From the NCBI RefSeq assembly GCF_000471905.2, contig NW_006498192.1, forward strand, positions 2,877,119 to 2,941,118: a stretch of DNA of 64,000 nucleotides. Direction: 5' to 3'. This document shows positions 45,070-56,505 of this stretch, in pieces. A program made the position numbers and the translations under genes. How positions within the stretch are numbered: position 1 is the first letter of the stretch; each line of letters starts with the position of its first letter. The stretch comes from Amborella trichopoda (lineage: Eukaryota; Streptophyta; Magnoliopsida; Amborellales; Amborellaceae). Under the pieces are notes generated by a model. That model was given only the letters and a program-made list of their open reading frames with translations, searched no databases and was not told the DNA's origin.

Positions 45070-45966
45070 TTATGACGTGTTGGGAATCAACAAACAAGGG
45101 TTCAACTCAATAGTTGCTCCTATTGTATCCTCTGCATGAGAGGAGTTTTGCCCTATTGAATACTTTGATGGGGTTGTCCTTACAAGGCTTTCTGTTCTAT
45201 TGGGAACTTGTTCTTCACAAGATGAATTCTCTTGATATGGTGGTGCTACGGTTATCGAAGTTGTGTTCATATCGATAATGACTTTAGAGAGCCTGCCTCT
45301 TGAGGAGGTAACATAGTCGTATTTTAGATATCAAATTCTTGATCCCAGATTGGTGGATCATTCAAGAAATCTCGTGAAGGTGGCCCAGGTGGGCCCCTTA
45401 AAATTTTCAAAGGTTGGACTTCATCAACTCTACTGAAGATGCCAAATCTTTGGGAATAGTCAAATTTGAGTTCTTTGCTTCTCCATCATCTATAACTGGG
45501 TTCATTTCGAGAGGTGAATCGGTTAAATCTTTTAAGTTTGGCTCCTCATCCCATATAAGTGGGTTGGGCAAGAAGTATGGTGAAGGTGGCCCAGATGGGT
45601 CCCTTAGAATATCCAAAGGTTCAATTTCTTTTGATATTTGAAGTGTTGCCCCCTTGTTTGGAAGTGTAATAGGAGACTTTGGGTTGTTGACCCTTTGTTT
45701 CGAAGATGATCCCTTCTCGTTGTTCTGGGTCACATTAATTTCTAACATATCATCCTCATCATATTGATCCCACTTAGGTGGGTTGTCAAAGTTTTGAGGT
45801 TGAGGGCTTCCTTTTGGCACTTGCTCATTTCCCCTTCATGAGTTATTATTCCAGAATTAAGGTTTTTCTTGTCGTCATGGGTTTGGGAATCCATAGCTTC
45901 ATAACCTTGGTTGAGCTTATGCTCGAGTTCATATTGCTCTTGTGAGTTTGATTCATTGCCATACAT
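45070..45966 (-). pseudogene. element B post-gag repeat ORF
   Basis: The frame 45,820-45,407 reads EPLDILRDPSGPPSPYFL and NPLIWDEEPNLKDL. Further on (about 45,420-45,300) a second copy reads VQPLKILRGPPGPPSRDFL and DPPIWDQEFD. So the module PLxILRxPxGPPSxxFLxxPxIWDxE occurs twice, about 200 bp apart. Overlapping frames at 45,966-45,742 and 45,270-45,070 show frameshifts. Acidic, Asn/Pro-rich, with no catalytic motif. It is probably the C-terminal region of the gag polyprotein or a spacer left after loss of pol. Confidence 0.6.
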
Positions 45967-46049
45967 GTACGAACCATTTCTTGTGTTAACTTAGAAGTAC
46001 GGGTTGAACGGTTCATATGCCCCAGTATGACTCTTGATGATGGGGATTT

Positions 46050-47500
46050 CTTATGCCACTTTTGGGAGTGTATCTTGGAGTAGAATTCCATATGCGCTAC
46101 CCCTTTCTTCGGTTATGGACTTGCAGCTAAGATCATCCTCATTGCTTTGATCTTGAGCATCCTTAGTCATTAACTCCTGGGTGAGGTTATGCTCATTTTG
46201 TTCTTCATCTACTGGATTTTCCTGTTGATTTTTTTTTGTGCTCCAACGCCTTTGTGGATGTTCTTCGTGTTTGGGCACAACTTGTGATTCTTTTGAGTTA
46301 ATCAGTTGATATCAGTTTTCTTTGTCAACACATCTAGAGTTTTTGATTCTTCTTTGCCGTCAACATCTTCCTTTTTGAAACTTATCAAGCCATTATCGAT
46401 GAGATCTTGAACTCTATGTTTGAAAGTTCGACATTCCTCAGTGCTATGGGCATAGTTTTGATGACAATTGCACCATCGAGATGTATCATCTCCATAGAAA
46501 GGAGGAATCTTGGCTTATGTTGGTAATTGTATGAGCCTTGCCTTAAGCAACTTCTTAATGACATCGATCATAGACTCAGCAATGGGAGTGAATTCCCTTG
46601 GTGTGGAAGTCTGCATTCTCCATGTGGTAGAATAAATTTTAGTCTTTTCTTACGAATGGTCTGCAGAAGGCTTTATTTTTTTGATCATGTTCACCTCTCC
46701 TTCTTAAGAGGGTTTTTCGGATGCAGCTTTTTCTTCCTTGACTCACTCATATCGCGATTCTCTTTCAAGAATAACATCAAATGAGTTAGGAACTGCCCCC
46801 ATACTAAAGAACGTGACATTTTCTGGAGTGATGTTCTTTAATACCATGCTTACCTTCGCAGCTTAAGGGAGTGAAGTTTCAATGACTCGCACAGTGGCCT
46901 CTCTGAATCTGGTTATAAACAGGGAAGGAGACTCGCCCGACTTCTGTTTGGTAGAAGTTAACTCACCAAGGGTGACGGGTCTTGGCCTTTCTCCGCTATA
47001 GCAGGAGGAAAATTGGTTAAACAATTCGTCAAGAGTTGCTTGAGGGTCATCCTTCATGAATCTTTGATGCCACATCAAGTGTTCTTCTGATAAGCTATAT
47101 GTGAACATGACCTTAAGTTGGTTAGGTCGGTCTCGCAGTGTGTGGACCATCAATAACTAGGCATTGATGTGTGCCTCAGGATCCTCTTTCCCTAAAAATC
47201 TATTTATGAATTGTGGCATCATAAACCACACAGGTAGGTCTTGAAGGTGTCCTATAATTTATTGTATATAAGCTTTAGGAGTTGAGAAATCCCATATTCC
47301 CATTTTCTTTAAAGAGTCTTGCTTACGAGCGAATTGAGTCGTCATTATAGTTGTGAGTTGGCTCGATTGTATGGTCTGTCTAACCTGACTTTGTGGTATG
47401 TGGCTCATGTAAACTGATTATTGGGCCCATGTAGTGGGTTGCTCAAGGACTGAGCCTGAGGAATGTGTCGAACTTGATGTGCCGGTTGTCGGCTTGTAGA
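46050..47500 (-). pseudogene. element B gag core and zinc-knuckle region
   Basis: The frame 47,153-46,863 reads MVHTLRDRPNQLKVMFTYSL, EEHLMWHQRFM, TLDELFNQFSSCY and SLFITRFREATVRV, the plant gypsy gag core. Downstream, WCNCHQNYAHSTEECRTFKH then RVQDLIDNGLISFKKED (about 46,470-46,380) is the degenerate CxxH..C knuckle with its conserved Leu-Ile-Asp tail. Stops and shifts separate the pieces. A further acidic stretch lies at 46,278-46,051. It forms the particle that packages the RNA. Confidence 0.82.
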
Positions 47501-47593
47501 CTCACCCGATTTGAATTGGGCCAGAGCAGACCCATTACTCAAAGTTTGCACTACTTGGCCGCACAAGAAGGTCTGCAGATTAGAATCACCACT

Positions 47594-48268
47594 TCACTGG
47601 AATGGACGACTCGAGCTGCTATGATGACTGGACCCCTGACCTTGGGCGGCTAGGTCAACCTGCCCCTGACCTTGATTAGATGATCTATCCTTAAGGTTAG
47701 GGTATTCTATTATCTCGGCATTAGACTGAAAGAGTGAAGGAATGCCATAGCTACTGCTAAAAGGAGTCTGCCCTTGAGGTAGACTTGGGCTCGGGTGATG
47801 ATTAGAATTAGACCTTTGGCTCGTAGTGGGTTGGATTGGCAGGCTAATAGCCTTAGGATTATCTTGGTTTGAGTTAAAATGTTGAACTTGGCCTATGGCT
47901 TGAGCTTCTGACCTTACTTTCTTAGATTGAGTGCGCTGGATAGTATATCCTCCATTGAGCATGTCTTGAAAGTAAGCATGCACCTTAGGATTGTCTTTAA
48001 ATCGAGTTAGGTCAAAACCCTGATCTTTACTGGTGATGGGTTGCTTAGGTAGACTTTCTCTAGTTGTATGTGAACCCACTCGCCCACTAACTGGCTGATT
48101 GCCAAGACTGAAATGTTGGACTGCTAATTCACCATCGGGGTTCACACTGCTGAGATCGGTTGACTCAGAGATTTGGGCCGGGGCCCTATTCCTGTTGTGG
48201 CGACGGGATTTGAGGTTAACCCCTATGTCTTGGAGGATTGCCCCCGGCCTAACCACTTGAATATTCAA
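47594..48268 (-). pseudogene. element B gag N-terminal ORF
   Basis: A 224-residue open frame rich in Gln, Ser, Asn and Pro (SSNQGQGQVDLAAQGQGSSH) with FKDNPKVHAYFQDMLNGGY. It directly precedes the gag core with a short gap. Low-complexity N-termini are usual for plant gypsy gag. The start at 48,268 is the first Met of the open stretch; an earlier start is possible. Confidence 0.6.
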
Positions 48269-48479
48269 GGTGTTATGAACCTAACCAACCTGTTGGCTCG
48301 TGACGTCTAAATGGTGGCCTTAAAGGCGGCTTGGACGGCTAGGGTTGGTTCAATGTGGGTCGAGAGTCGGCTCACTGACACGAGTGCTATGGATGATTTT
48401 TGAGGGATTACTGTGACGGTGCCTCTCATGCTGACTAAGTTCTCTAGATCTAGACTGAGCTGGGGCCATGGGGTTGGAC

Positions 48480-49160
48480 CTTACTCTGCTATGATCCTAG
48501 GTCATGATTCCTAGACTCTGTGAGATCTAGACTCGACACCTCAGGGTAGACCTAGTTTGACTATAGGGGTAAAACCGTAACTAAGACCTAAGCTAGAACT
48601 TAGATTAGATGAAATCTGCTAGACTCGGTAGGTTTCTGTTTAGACCTTGAACTAGGGTAAGCCTAGTCTAGGTCTAGAGACAACTCTAAACTGAGACCTA
48701 TGTTAGAAACTAGACTAAGATCTAGACTAAAAGGGGACGAGTCTCGGCTCGGACCAAGAGTGGGTCTAGGTTTGGAATAAGCCGGGGCATGGACTGAGAG
48801 GGAGTTTTGAAGATCAGACCAGGTGTTGACTCGGATAGGATCAAGATTGAGCTAAGCACGAGAGCTTGGCTCAGACCAAAAGGGGACCTAGATTCGAACC
48901 TGGTTGTGAACCTGGTTCGGACCCTGGCTAGGCTGGGTATAAGATAGGGCTTGGACCAAGAGGGTTATGAAACACAGACCCGGTGTGGACTCGGACTGGA
49001 TCAAAGTTGGTTTAGGCACAAGCCCCTAGCTCAGACCAAAAGGGGTCCTAGGTTTGGACCTAAGTGTGAACCTGGTTCAGATCTGGGCTAGGTTGGGTGC
49101 AAGCCTGACTTAGACCCAGAAGGTTTCAGCTAGGACCAGAAGTGGATTCAGACTGAGAGC
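48480..49160. repeat. element B leader with diverged repeats of about 160 bp
   Basis: Between gag and the 5' LTR. Two copies share AGACC(A/C)GGTGT(T)G(G)ACTCGGA(T/C), GGATCAA(G/A)(A/G)TTG and CTCAGACCAAAAGGGG (first about 48,815-48,970, second about 48,972-49,130). The words GGTCTAG, CTAGGCTGGG and GAACCTGGTTC recur throughout 48,540-49,130. Confidence 0.65.
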
Positions 49161-49719
49161 TAAGATTAAACAACTGAGATATGCAAACACAACACTCGAA
49201 AACTTTTGCCCTAAATTATTGGTAGGCTATGTCTGAGTGGGTTCCTAACTATTGAAATATGGCTAGGCTGAGTAGGTCCCACATAGGTCCTAGCTTCCTG
49301 TTATAGGATTTTCACTAGGTCCTACTATGTGTGGAGTTGCTTTGAGGCAAAGGATTATAGAGCGGCGCTCAAAGTTAAAGTTACGCGAATCCCAACCGCC
49401 TCGACTCTCAATGCTAGGTTCCCCTCGCGTAATTATTGCCGATTTTGAGGGTTTTCGAAAATATTTGTTGGTTTCCCGGGCATTCCCCGATTGGTGTGTT
49501 CAAGAGTACTCATAACAAATCGTGCCAAGGGAGGTGTGCTTTGGGTCAAGTTTTTGACTGACCAAAAGCACAGTTTAGATTATGGGGGTATGCATCCCCC
49601 AAGAAGGTATACAGTAACTAACTATGGAACTAGGCACAACCCGTGCCGAGTTGAGCACGGCCCAAGCTGAGGGTGACTCGATCATGGCACAATTAGAGAT
49701 AGAGTGTAGATGACCCTGG
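49161..49719. other. element B leader, no gene seen
   Basis: A noncoding stretch of the same leader. The 62-codon frame at 49,327-49,515 is not recognisable. Confidence 0.45.
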
Positions 49720-49769
<50 letters not shown>

Positions 49770-49770
49770 T
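49720..49770. repeat. (TA)n microsatellite
   Basis: About 50 bases of TA with one TG interruption. Confidence 0.95.
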
Positions 49771-49835
49771 GACGAATAGAGAGAAGTGGCTAATAAGTGG
49801 CTAATGTTGAATCACAAGCAAAGAAATGAACAAGA

Positions 49836-50420
49836 TTATTTTTTATTTTTTGACAAAGTTTCTTTTTTTTTGAAAAAAGAGAGGCCTGAAAGGTGACTTT
49901 TTTTTTTGGAGTAGTGATTCTCGGTTTTTTTTTTTAAGAAAGTGAAGTGACTTTTAAAAAAAGAAACTTTTGTAGCAAAAGTGACTTTTTTTTTTTTTTG
50001 AAAAAATAGGCCTTCAATTTTTTTTTTTTTGCAGAGATTGTTGTTTATTAAAGAGAAAGGCCTTGAAAGTTTTTTTTTTTGAAGCAAGATGGCTTTTTTT
50101 TTTTTTAAGGAATGAAAAAGGAAATAATGACAACAAAGAGAAAGCAAGCAAGGAAACAAAAAAAAAATTTTGTTTTCGTCTTGTTTTGTTTTGTTTTTTT
50201 TTTTAAAATGGAATTGTACGTTTTTTTTTTAAAACAAAATGGCTTTTGAAAAAATGTTTTTAATTATTATTTTAAATAAATAAATAAATCCCTTCTTTCT
50301 TTTTTCTTTTCTTTTTTTTTTTTAGTAAAAATAAAATGGCCCGACATATGTATATTTGTTTTATTTCTTTTTTAAGATTTATTCTTTTTTTTTTGTTGTT
50401 GTGAAAAAAATAACTAACTA
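49836..50420. repeat. field of T homopolymer tracts
   Basis: At least ten runs of 8 to 13 T alternate with GA-rich words (TTTTTTTTTGAAGCAAGAT, TTTTTTTTTGAAAAAATAGG) over 580 bases. The minus-strand Lys/Phe-rich frame at 49,836-50,159 is an artefact of this composition. Confidence 0.85.
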
Positions 50421-51250
50421 AAAGGAAATGTCAAAGAAGAACTTTCTGGTGCAGAACCTCTTATTGTTAAATTTCCAAATGCAAAACCTCTTACCACTAA
50501 CTTTCCATTGCAGAACCTTCATTCAAGTGCGAGGAAATTGATCTTTGACGTGAGAGATAAAAGGATATGGAAATTGCACTATCATATATCCTGGATAGAT
50601 GGAAAGTTAGGAGGTACAGCTAAAGATAAACGCAAGTTTGCGTGTTTATCAGGACCAACAACGCCTTAGCCTTCTAATGATAAAAACAATATCGAAGATA
50701 TCCGCAAAAAAATGAAGAGATAATGTCCCACCTGTGAATCACAAGAGCGTGTGATATTTTCTTGAAGCCATTTTGAATTCTTGAGGCTGATAATGAGTAT
50801 CCCACCACCATAAATCTCCATGTTTCTCTCTCTAAACTCACAATTTTCTCGAATCAAATTAACGAGCCCTAAAAAACAAATAATGGTTCCAAACCCAAAA
50901 AACAAAAAAACTGAATAAAAAAAAAAAAAGAAAAAATCTAATTTTGCTTCAAAACTAGTGCTCTCTCAACAGAATAAAATCCAAGGTCCGAAAACTGAAT
51001 CAGAGAGTCCTCAGATCGCTATCATTGTCAAATATGAGTTAATGAGTCTTAATCAATGACACGCCATTGACACGATCACAACTTTTTCGTTTTTTTTAAA
51101 ACAATAATTAAAACAAAGTAGCACCAAATATCTTTCTTTTTTTTTTTAAAAAAATATGGCTCTCAAAAGGAGATCAAGAGCTGTTTTCTTTTATTTTTTA
51201 TTTTTCATGCAATGGATCTAGCTCGAAATGTCCCACGGTAGGAACAAAAC
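50421..51250. other. element B interior next to the 5' LTR
   Basis: A, T and mixed sequence with a repeated GCA(G/A)AACCT(C/T) phrase (50,452, 50,480 and 50,510). The primer site should lie just left of 51,251, where the minus strand reads GTTTTGTTCCTACCGTGGG. I do not recognise a tRNA match. Confidence 0.5.
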
Positions 51251-52127
51251 TGTTTATAGTGCAAAATCCAAGAGATCTTCAGAAGAAGAATCCTCAGATC
51301 TAAGCACCACAAATTGATTTTAAAAAGAAGTGATAGAGATAATGGGGACAATCGAATTCAGATATAAGGCCAGATCTACTCAGAAACGAGCAGATCAGCT
51401 TTTAGATCAGTGGCAGAGCCATCATCGATCCAAAAAGCACGAAAGATAAATAAAAAAAAAAAAATTTCATAAATCTAACAAGATAAAGAAAATAAGATAA
51501 AAGAGATGATGAGGAAAATACCTGGTCGGGCCAATTGGCCTGGGGGACCTGACGCTTCGAGGCCTCGTCTGTATCAGAACCGACTGAGTATGTGCCATGC
51601 GTCTTCTTTGTCTCTCTCTTCAAGTCTTGACCAAGCCTTGGCTTGGTTGAATGGTTATCTTGGGCTAAGGGTGACCAAAATCTAGGTTTTTCGAGGTCTA
51701 GGGTTTGCTAGACGGATTTCTCTATCTTTCTCTGATTTTCTCCTACATGTCCCACCTTTTGCCCATTCTAACTTATACGTCCCACCCAAATCTTTTTCCT
51801 CAAGTGGTACGATAGTTTCCTTTTCTTATAGGCCTAATGAGGATGTAGAATGGAAACTATGGGTTTTGCTAGCTGTAGAATAGATAATTACTAAAAGCTA
51901 GGGATTTGCTAGGTGTGAGATGGATAATTACTAAAAGCTAGGGATTTGCTAGGTGTGGAATGGATACCTACTAAAACTGTGGGATTTGCTAAGTGTGGAT
52001 CATAGGATTGGACCATGGACTATGGTGGTCTATGGTTTATGGGTCTACTCAAATAGTGTGGTCATATGGGTTTCTAAGGTTACAAAAATCTTGAAATTTT
52101 TCAGTTTTAAAAAATGGTGTGTCTACA
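51251..52127 (-). repeat. element B 5' LTR
   Basis: 877 bp, TG...CA on the plus strand. It matches the 3' LTR over its whole length apart from scattered changes and small indels; for example an A-rich stretch at 51,452-51,465 is longer here. On the minus strand it starts TGTAGACACACCATTTTTT. Confidence 0.9.
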
Positions 52128-52483
52128 CCACTCGAGTAAACCATCATAGAAGAGTGCCATTTGAATTCACATTGCAAGTTTTGAGATAAACGAACGAGAT
52201 GATGTGTTGAAGTTTGAGGAGAGTTCGTGTCCAAACCGTCCTGACAGATAGCCAGAGGGCTGCGTAATTGTTATAAGAGGACGACTGCCCAGGCATATCT
52301 CTAAGCCCGCAAACGACGAGGTAGGCACTTAAGCGCATCCTTGTCGACAAAATATCTTTCGTTGTTAGTTCCTATCTGCATTAAAAAGAACACACGTGCA
52401 CGCCTAAAATGCCTAGGCGCATGGGCCCTTCACGGTTGTTTGAGAGAGTGTTTCTCCACAAAAAAGAAACCAGGTCCCGAGCA
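52128..52483 (+). repeat. element A 5' LTR, last part
   Basis: It continues the LTR interrupted at 42,244. The reverse complement of 60,458-60,750 (LTR C) aligns across the junction with ATTCACATTGCA, TAATTGTT.TAAGAGGA, GCCCAGG, GACGAGGTA(G/A)GCAC and TTCCTATC in the same order. It ends GTCCCGAGCA at 52,483. Confidence 0.78.
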
Positions 52484-52485
52484 AC

Positions 52486-52503
52486 TGGTGACTCCATTGG
52501 GGA
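52486..52503 (+). other. element A primer binding site
   Basis: TGGTGACTCCATTGGGGA starts two bases after the LTR. Tat-lineage elements typically carry TGGCGACTCC(A/G)CTGGGGA here, so this is the same site with two changes. Confidence 0.75.
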
Positions 52504-52631
52504 TACGCCACCCTATAGTTTGTCCGGACTGTTCTCAAACAGACATTTCATTTCTTTCTTTTTTCTAAACTTGCAATGGAGTTCAATCACTCCTCTTTCG
52601 TCCAAATTGGGGATTCATCATTACCATAGTT

Positions 52632-53260
52632 GTGGCGTTACTCATGGGAAGCAAGTCGGTTCAATCCGCTTCTTCCATACATTCTTCGAGTCGTCTGGCT
52701 GGCCCTATTGTCCTAATTCAGGCTAGGGAAACTTTGGGAAAGGGTACTCAAACCCCTTGCTCCCTCTCTTCCGACATCAAAGGAAAGTCTGTTGATGTCA
52801 ACTGCACTAGTGGTCTTAACATGACCTACTATCATATGCACCCTGTTACTGGAAGATACTCTGCTACTCCTAAGCTTATAAGTGGTTTTGATGCCAGTTC
52901 TTCTCTTCACTTGGTGTGTTCTGCTAAGACCATTATTTATGTGGGTAATCGCAAGGCTACCGACCCTCACTCTACATTGGCACTGCTAATGTTAGTATGT
53001 CACCACACACACTTCACCCTGATAATTCCTATGGTAGTTTGAGTGGCTCCAAAGTCATTCCGCACACAATCACACACATCACGGTCGATGGTTTAACCAT
53101 TACTGTAACAAAACGGGTCAAGCAAAAGCTTACTCCCGTCACCTCACCTGCTTTGGGTCTTTTGGGACCCAGACCCATCACAAGTGGTTTGCGAACCACT
53201 AATGCATTGCATGATAATCTCTTAGCTCGGGGTAGCCCAAAGATTGTAGCCAGATGAGCA
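52632..53260 (+). pseudogene. element A leader ORF
   Basis: Frames 52,632-53,042 and 52,997-53,257 overlap by a shift. They contain SSDIKGKSVDVNCTSGLNM, TYYHMHPVTGRYSATPKLI and ITHITVDGLTITVTKR. Rich in Ser, Thr and His, with no known motif. Ogre-type elements may have an extra ORF between the primer site and gag, and this sits in that place, but the resemblance is positional only. Confidence 0.35.
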
Positions 53261-53589
53261 CATGACCTTCGACAATCGAAGGTCTCCTAAAGAACTGCAC
53301 ATGCATGCTAATGGCCTTAAGGCCTCTCAAATTGTAAAGGCAGGTATTTCGAATACCAAACCTTTCACTTCACTGGGGGTTAGATCATGAATCATTCCAA
53401 ACACTTTTGTGGACCATGTACACATACGCAAGTCCAATGATGTTGTTGGCGGCAAGGGAAAAGGGCCATTGAATATGCCTTTATCTACCTCGAAGCCCCT
53501 CACCACATAGTACTCAAAAACGTTTCCTTCGAGCACCATTCTATCCACTCCTTCTTCATATGCATAAGCTAGCCCTCAAGGCTGGACTC

Positions 53590-55182
53590 GGGGCAAGATG
53601 GTGCCGCTAAAGATGACCAAACATCATGCCCCTTCTCCAATCAAACCCAAGCCTCCAAAGTCAACTTCGAGCTCCCTTCTCCCAGGATATCATACGTTGT
53701 CTGAGTTGATCAACTCGCCCTCATATCTGGGGTGTGAGCTAGTCGAGAAGGATGCCAAAGCCAGTTCCAATTTTGGGAAAACATTTACTGGAACCTGTGC
53801 ATCAAGCAAATGAGGGGGATGAAAGTACCATTTAGAAAGAGAAAAGTAGAGCCTACAACCTCAGAAGATCTACTAAAGTATAATTCGTTCTATCTGTTGC
53901 AAACCACGGAAGAGCCTGAGACAAATGGTACTGTTCACTGCTGCATTGAAGAGATGCAAGAAGATGAACCAAGTTCATCTTATCTGTGGCCCCAAGGTCG
54001 TCACGAGCAATCAGGGAAAATATGGCCCCAAGGCCGCCACAAGCCTATTTGAATTTAACGATGGCCCTAAGTCTAGCAGCAATATGCAAGGGCCAGTACT
54101 CACTCGCTCTGTAAGGCATTCCCAAGATCAATCAGGACAATCAGAGCTCTTATTAATTGGACTGCTAGACCGTGGTGTAAAGAGAATCAGGATCATCCTT
54201 ACTGCTGAACTACTCAGCTCTAATGAACATGCTGATGTAATGGTAGTTAGCCAAGAGGGTGAGCAATTTGAATATTCGATAGCTCGCTTTGATGACATTT
54301 TGAGCAACATCTTGGATAGGCTCAAAGGACTTGAAAATGCTCAACTTGTCGGAATATCCACGCATCAAGAGGAAAATTTACCCCTTTAATCCCAACATGA
54401 AGAAGAAGAAAGGAGACCCCCACCTCCTCCTACAGCCCGAACTCCAAGATCTCTAAACTCCCTGTGTTCTTTGATGACCAACCCAATATAGCTTATCATG
54501 CTATGTCATCAGCATTTACTGAAGAAGACATTCAAAGAATGATCAACAAAAGTATCCAAGGCTTACAATCTTTGAATTCACAAGAAAGCATTCATTACAA
54601 GAAGCCTTAACCATCTTTTATTGATCAAATCCCTTTCCCCATTTACCAAAAGGGAACGTTGCCCTTTTTCGATGGAACTGGTTCTCCCCAACAACATGTG
54701 GCTCACTTTATGTCAACATGCCATAAATCGGCTTCAGATTCTAGACTGCTTCTTCGACAATTTGTAGAAACCTTATTGCGCCAACCTTTAAGTGGTACGC
54801 ACGCTTGCCCCCAAATTCAGTCAATTCTTGGGAAGAGTTGGAGCATTTGTCTTACAAATGCTTCTATGAGGTAGAACGAGATGTTCAAGATAAAGAACGT
54901 CTCACAATGACCCACATAATGAATGAGTTAGCGAATGAGTATATCCATAGATGGAGGGATCTTGCAATGTACCAAACTAATCCCATGCCTAAGATTGACA
55001 CAGTACAAACATGCATAAGGAATATGAAGAAAGAAATTTCCTTACATGTTGAGGCTTCTAATCCTACCACCTTTTTAGACATGATCACAAAGGCAGCAAA
55101 AATCGAAAGCTTGCTAAAACATCGTAGTGGGAATCAAGAATCAGACCTCGAGGGGAGGTCAAAATCGCAATCTCATCAGTAA
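53590..55182 (+). pseudogene. element A gag, broken
   Basis: The core is clear: LPFFDGTGSPQQHVAHFMST (54,660), LLLRQFVETL, then after a shift at about 54,800 WEELEHLSYKCFYEVERDV, NEYIHRWRDLAMYQ and LDMITKAAKIESLLK. These match the gag of Tat-like gypsy elements (PxFDGxGxPxxHVAxF). The leader (53,590-54,390) includes ILDRLKGLENAQL, a likely coiled coil, and a Pro-rich RRPPPPPTARTPRS. At least four frameshifts or stops are present. Confidence 0.85.
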
Positions 55183-55388
55183 TAGGCCAAAGCTTCATAT
55201 TGGCCAACAAAGAAACACGGTCAGTGCAGCAGTCACGAGCACACCTCTCCGCCCTAAACTCTCATCTAATGTTTCTCCTCTCCAAATATTGGATACCTCA
55301 TGGGGTATACCATCCATGAATCAAGGGGAACCTTAGCAGCAATAGCCCTCGTCCACAGAATTATAACAGGGTACCTCCGCCGCAAAAC

Positions 55389-55937
55389 TTGTATTGGATT
55401 GAATTGTTCGAGCGAAGGCAGACCCAACAATACAGTTTTAATAAAGCATGGGTACCAACTCTTTTGAAGATGTTAATAGAACAGGGTATTGTGACTGTTC
55501 CAAGCATCAAAAGGCCAGAACAAGTAGGAATGGTTAACCATGGAAATTACTATGCCTTTCACCGAATGTTAAGCCACTCTGTACAGGACTGTGTTCAGGT
55601 TAAAGAACACATCGATGTCGTGATCCAAAAGGAACAAATCAATTTGGATAGTCTCAAGAAAGCTTTTGAGACTAGCAAGGCTTTGCATGTAGTCACAATT
55701 CAAGAGGAGAGGGTACAAATCTTACAATCGGAAGAAGCATCATCTAATGTCCTTCCTAATCTCTTTCCAATGCTGGCCATCCAAGGGTTGATTGTGCCGC
55801 TCACTCTAAGTCAACCCAAGAACCTGGTTAGAAGCACTGAAAATATTTGGTGTCATATTCACCAAGTATGGGGACATGAGATATCTCAGTGTCAGAGTTT
55901 CAAGACATTCATACAAGAGTCCATAGCTGAAGGATGA
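55389..55937 (+). pseudogene. element A gag C-terminal region with knuckle-like motifs
   Basis: An open frame of 182 codons. NYYAFHRMLSHSVQDCVQVK is a CxxH..C knuckle with its first Cys changed to Phe or Tyr. A second copy, IWCHIHQVWGHEISQCQSFK, keeps C-H-H-C. A third, LWCQYHKLKGHELCR, is in the next frame (56,097-56,300). So the domain is repeated three times, each preceded by LPNLFPML.IQG-like text, with period about 380-400 bases. It is unusual for gag to have tandem knuckle modules this long. Confidence 0.75.
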
Positions 55938-56096
55938 GTTATTGTGAATGTACCTGTCAAAACTTGTGAGCCACCTAAGCCAACAACTCCTCAGAAGGCT
56001 ATCAAACCACCCCTTGCTTATCACATCATGAAAGAGGAAGAGAAAGGCCAGTAGAGTAATTCTTAAAAGGGAAAAGAAGTTATAGAGGCTTCACAC

Positions 56097-56300
56097 ATGG
56101 TCACAGTGCAAGAAGAACAATCCTGTTTTGTTCCTATATATGAGCTGTCTCCCAAGATATTCCCTGTTCTCTTCAACATGTTGGTGCAACAAGAAATGAT
56201 TGTACCTTGTGTGCCCACTGATACAAAGCATTCAGAAGAAGGAAATCAAACCTTGTGGTGTCAATATCACAAGCTAAAGGGACATGAGTTATGTCGTTGA
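56097..56300 (+). pseudogene. element A third knuckle module
   Basis: It reads MVTVQEEQSCFVPIYELSPK, IFPVLFNMLVQQEMIVPCV and LWCQYHKLKGHELCR. It matches the preceding module (VVTIQEERVQIL, LPNLFPMLAIQGLIVP, IWCHIHQVWGHEIS). A stop follows HELCR. Confidence 0.65.
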
Positions 56301-56505
56301 TGGGGATTTCAGGTTATTTTGAAAAGATTTGTATGAAGTGCAGAGGTGGTTATAGAAACCCATCACCTTCACCTCCAAAGGAGATTCAAGTAGTTGAAAT
56401 TCCATGATATGGGAAGCTCAAACAGATTCAGGGTCCCATTCTGAAAACCCTTGTTCTCCAAGCTCTTGTTGAAACTCACGGAAGGAACATCATGGTCATG
56501 GTAAG

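Larger units (their letters stand above)
42240..52132 (-). mobile_element. element B: gag-only LTR retrotransposon (non-autonomous)
   Basis: LTRs at 42,245-43,093 (3') and 51,251-52,127 (5') share TGTTTATAGTGCAAAATC at one end and GTGTCTACA at the other. Flanks TCACT (42,240-42,244) and CCACT (52,128-52,132) are a 5-bp target duplication with one change. Minus orientation is shown by the polypurine tract next to 43,093 and by gag on the minus strand. The 8.2 kb interior has gag and a downstream repeat ORF but no protease, RT, RNase H or integrase. That fits a TR-GAG type non-autonomous element needing helper enzymes. It lies in the LTR of element A. Confidence 0.88.

Noticed and set aside
49836..50159. 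107-codon Lys/Phe-rich minus-strand protein
   Set aside because: Produced by T homopolymer tracts; no conserved content.
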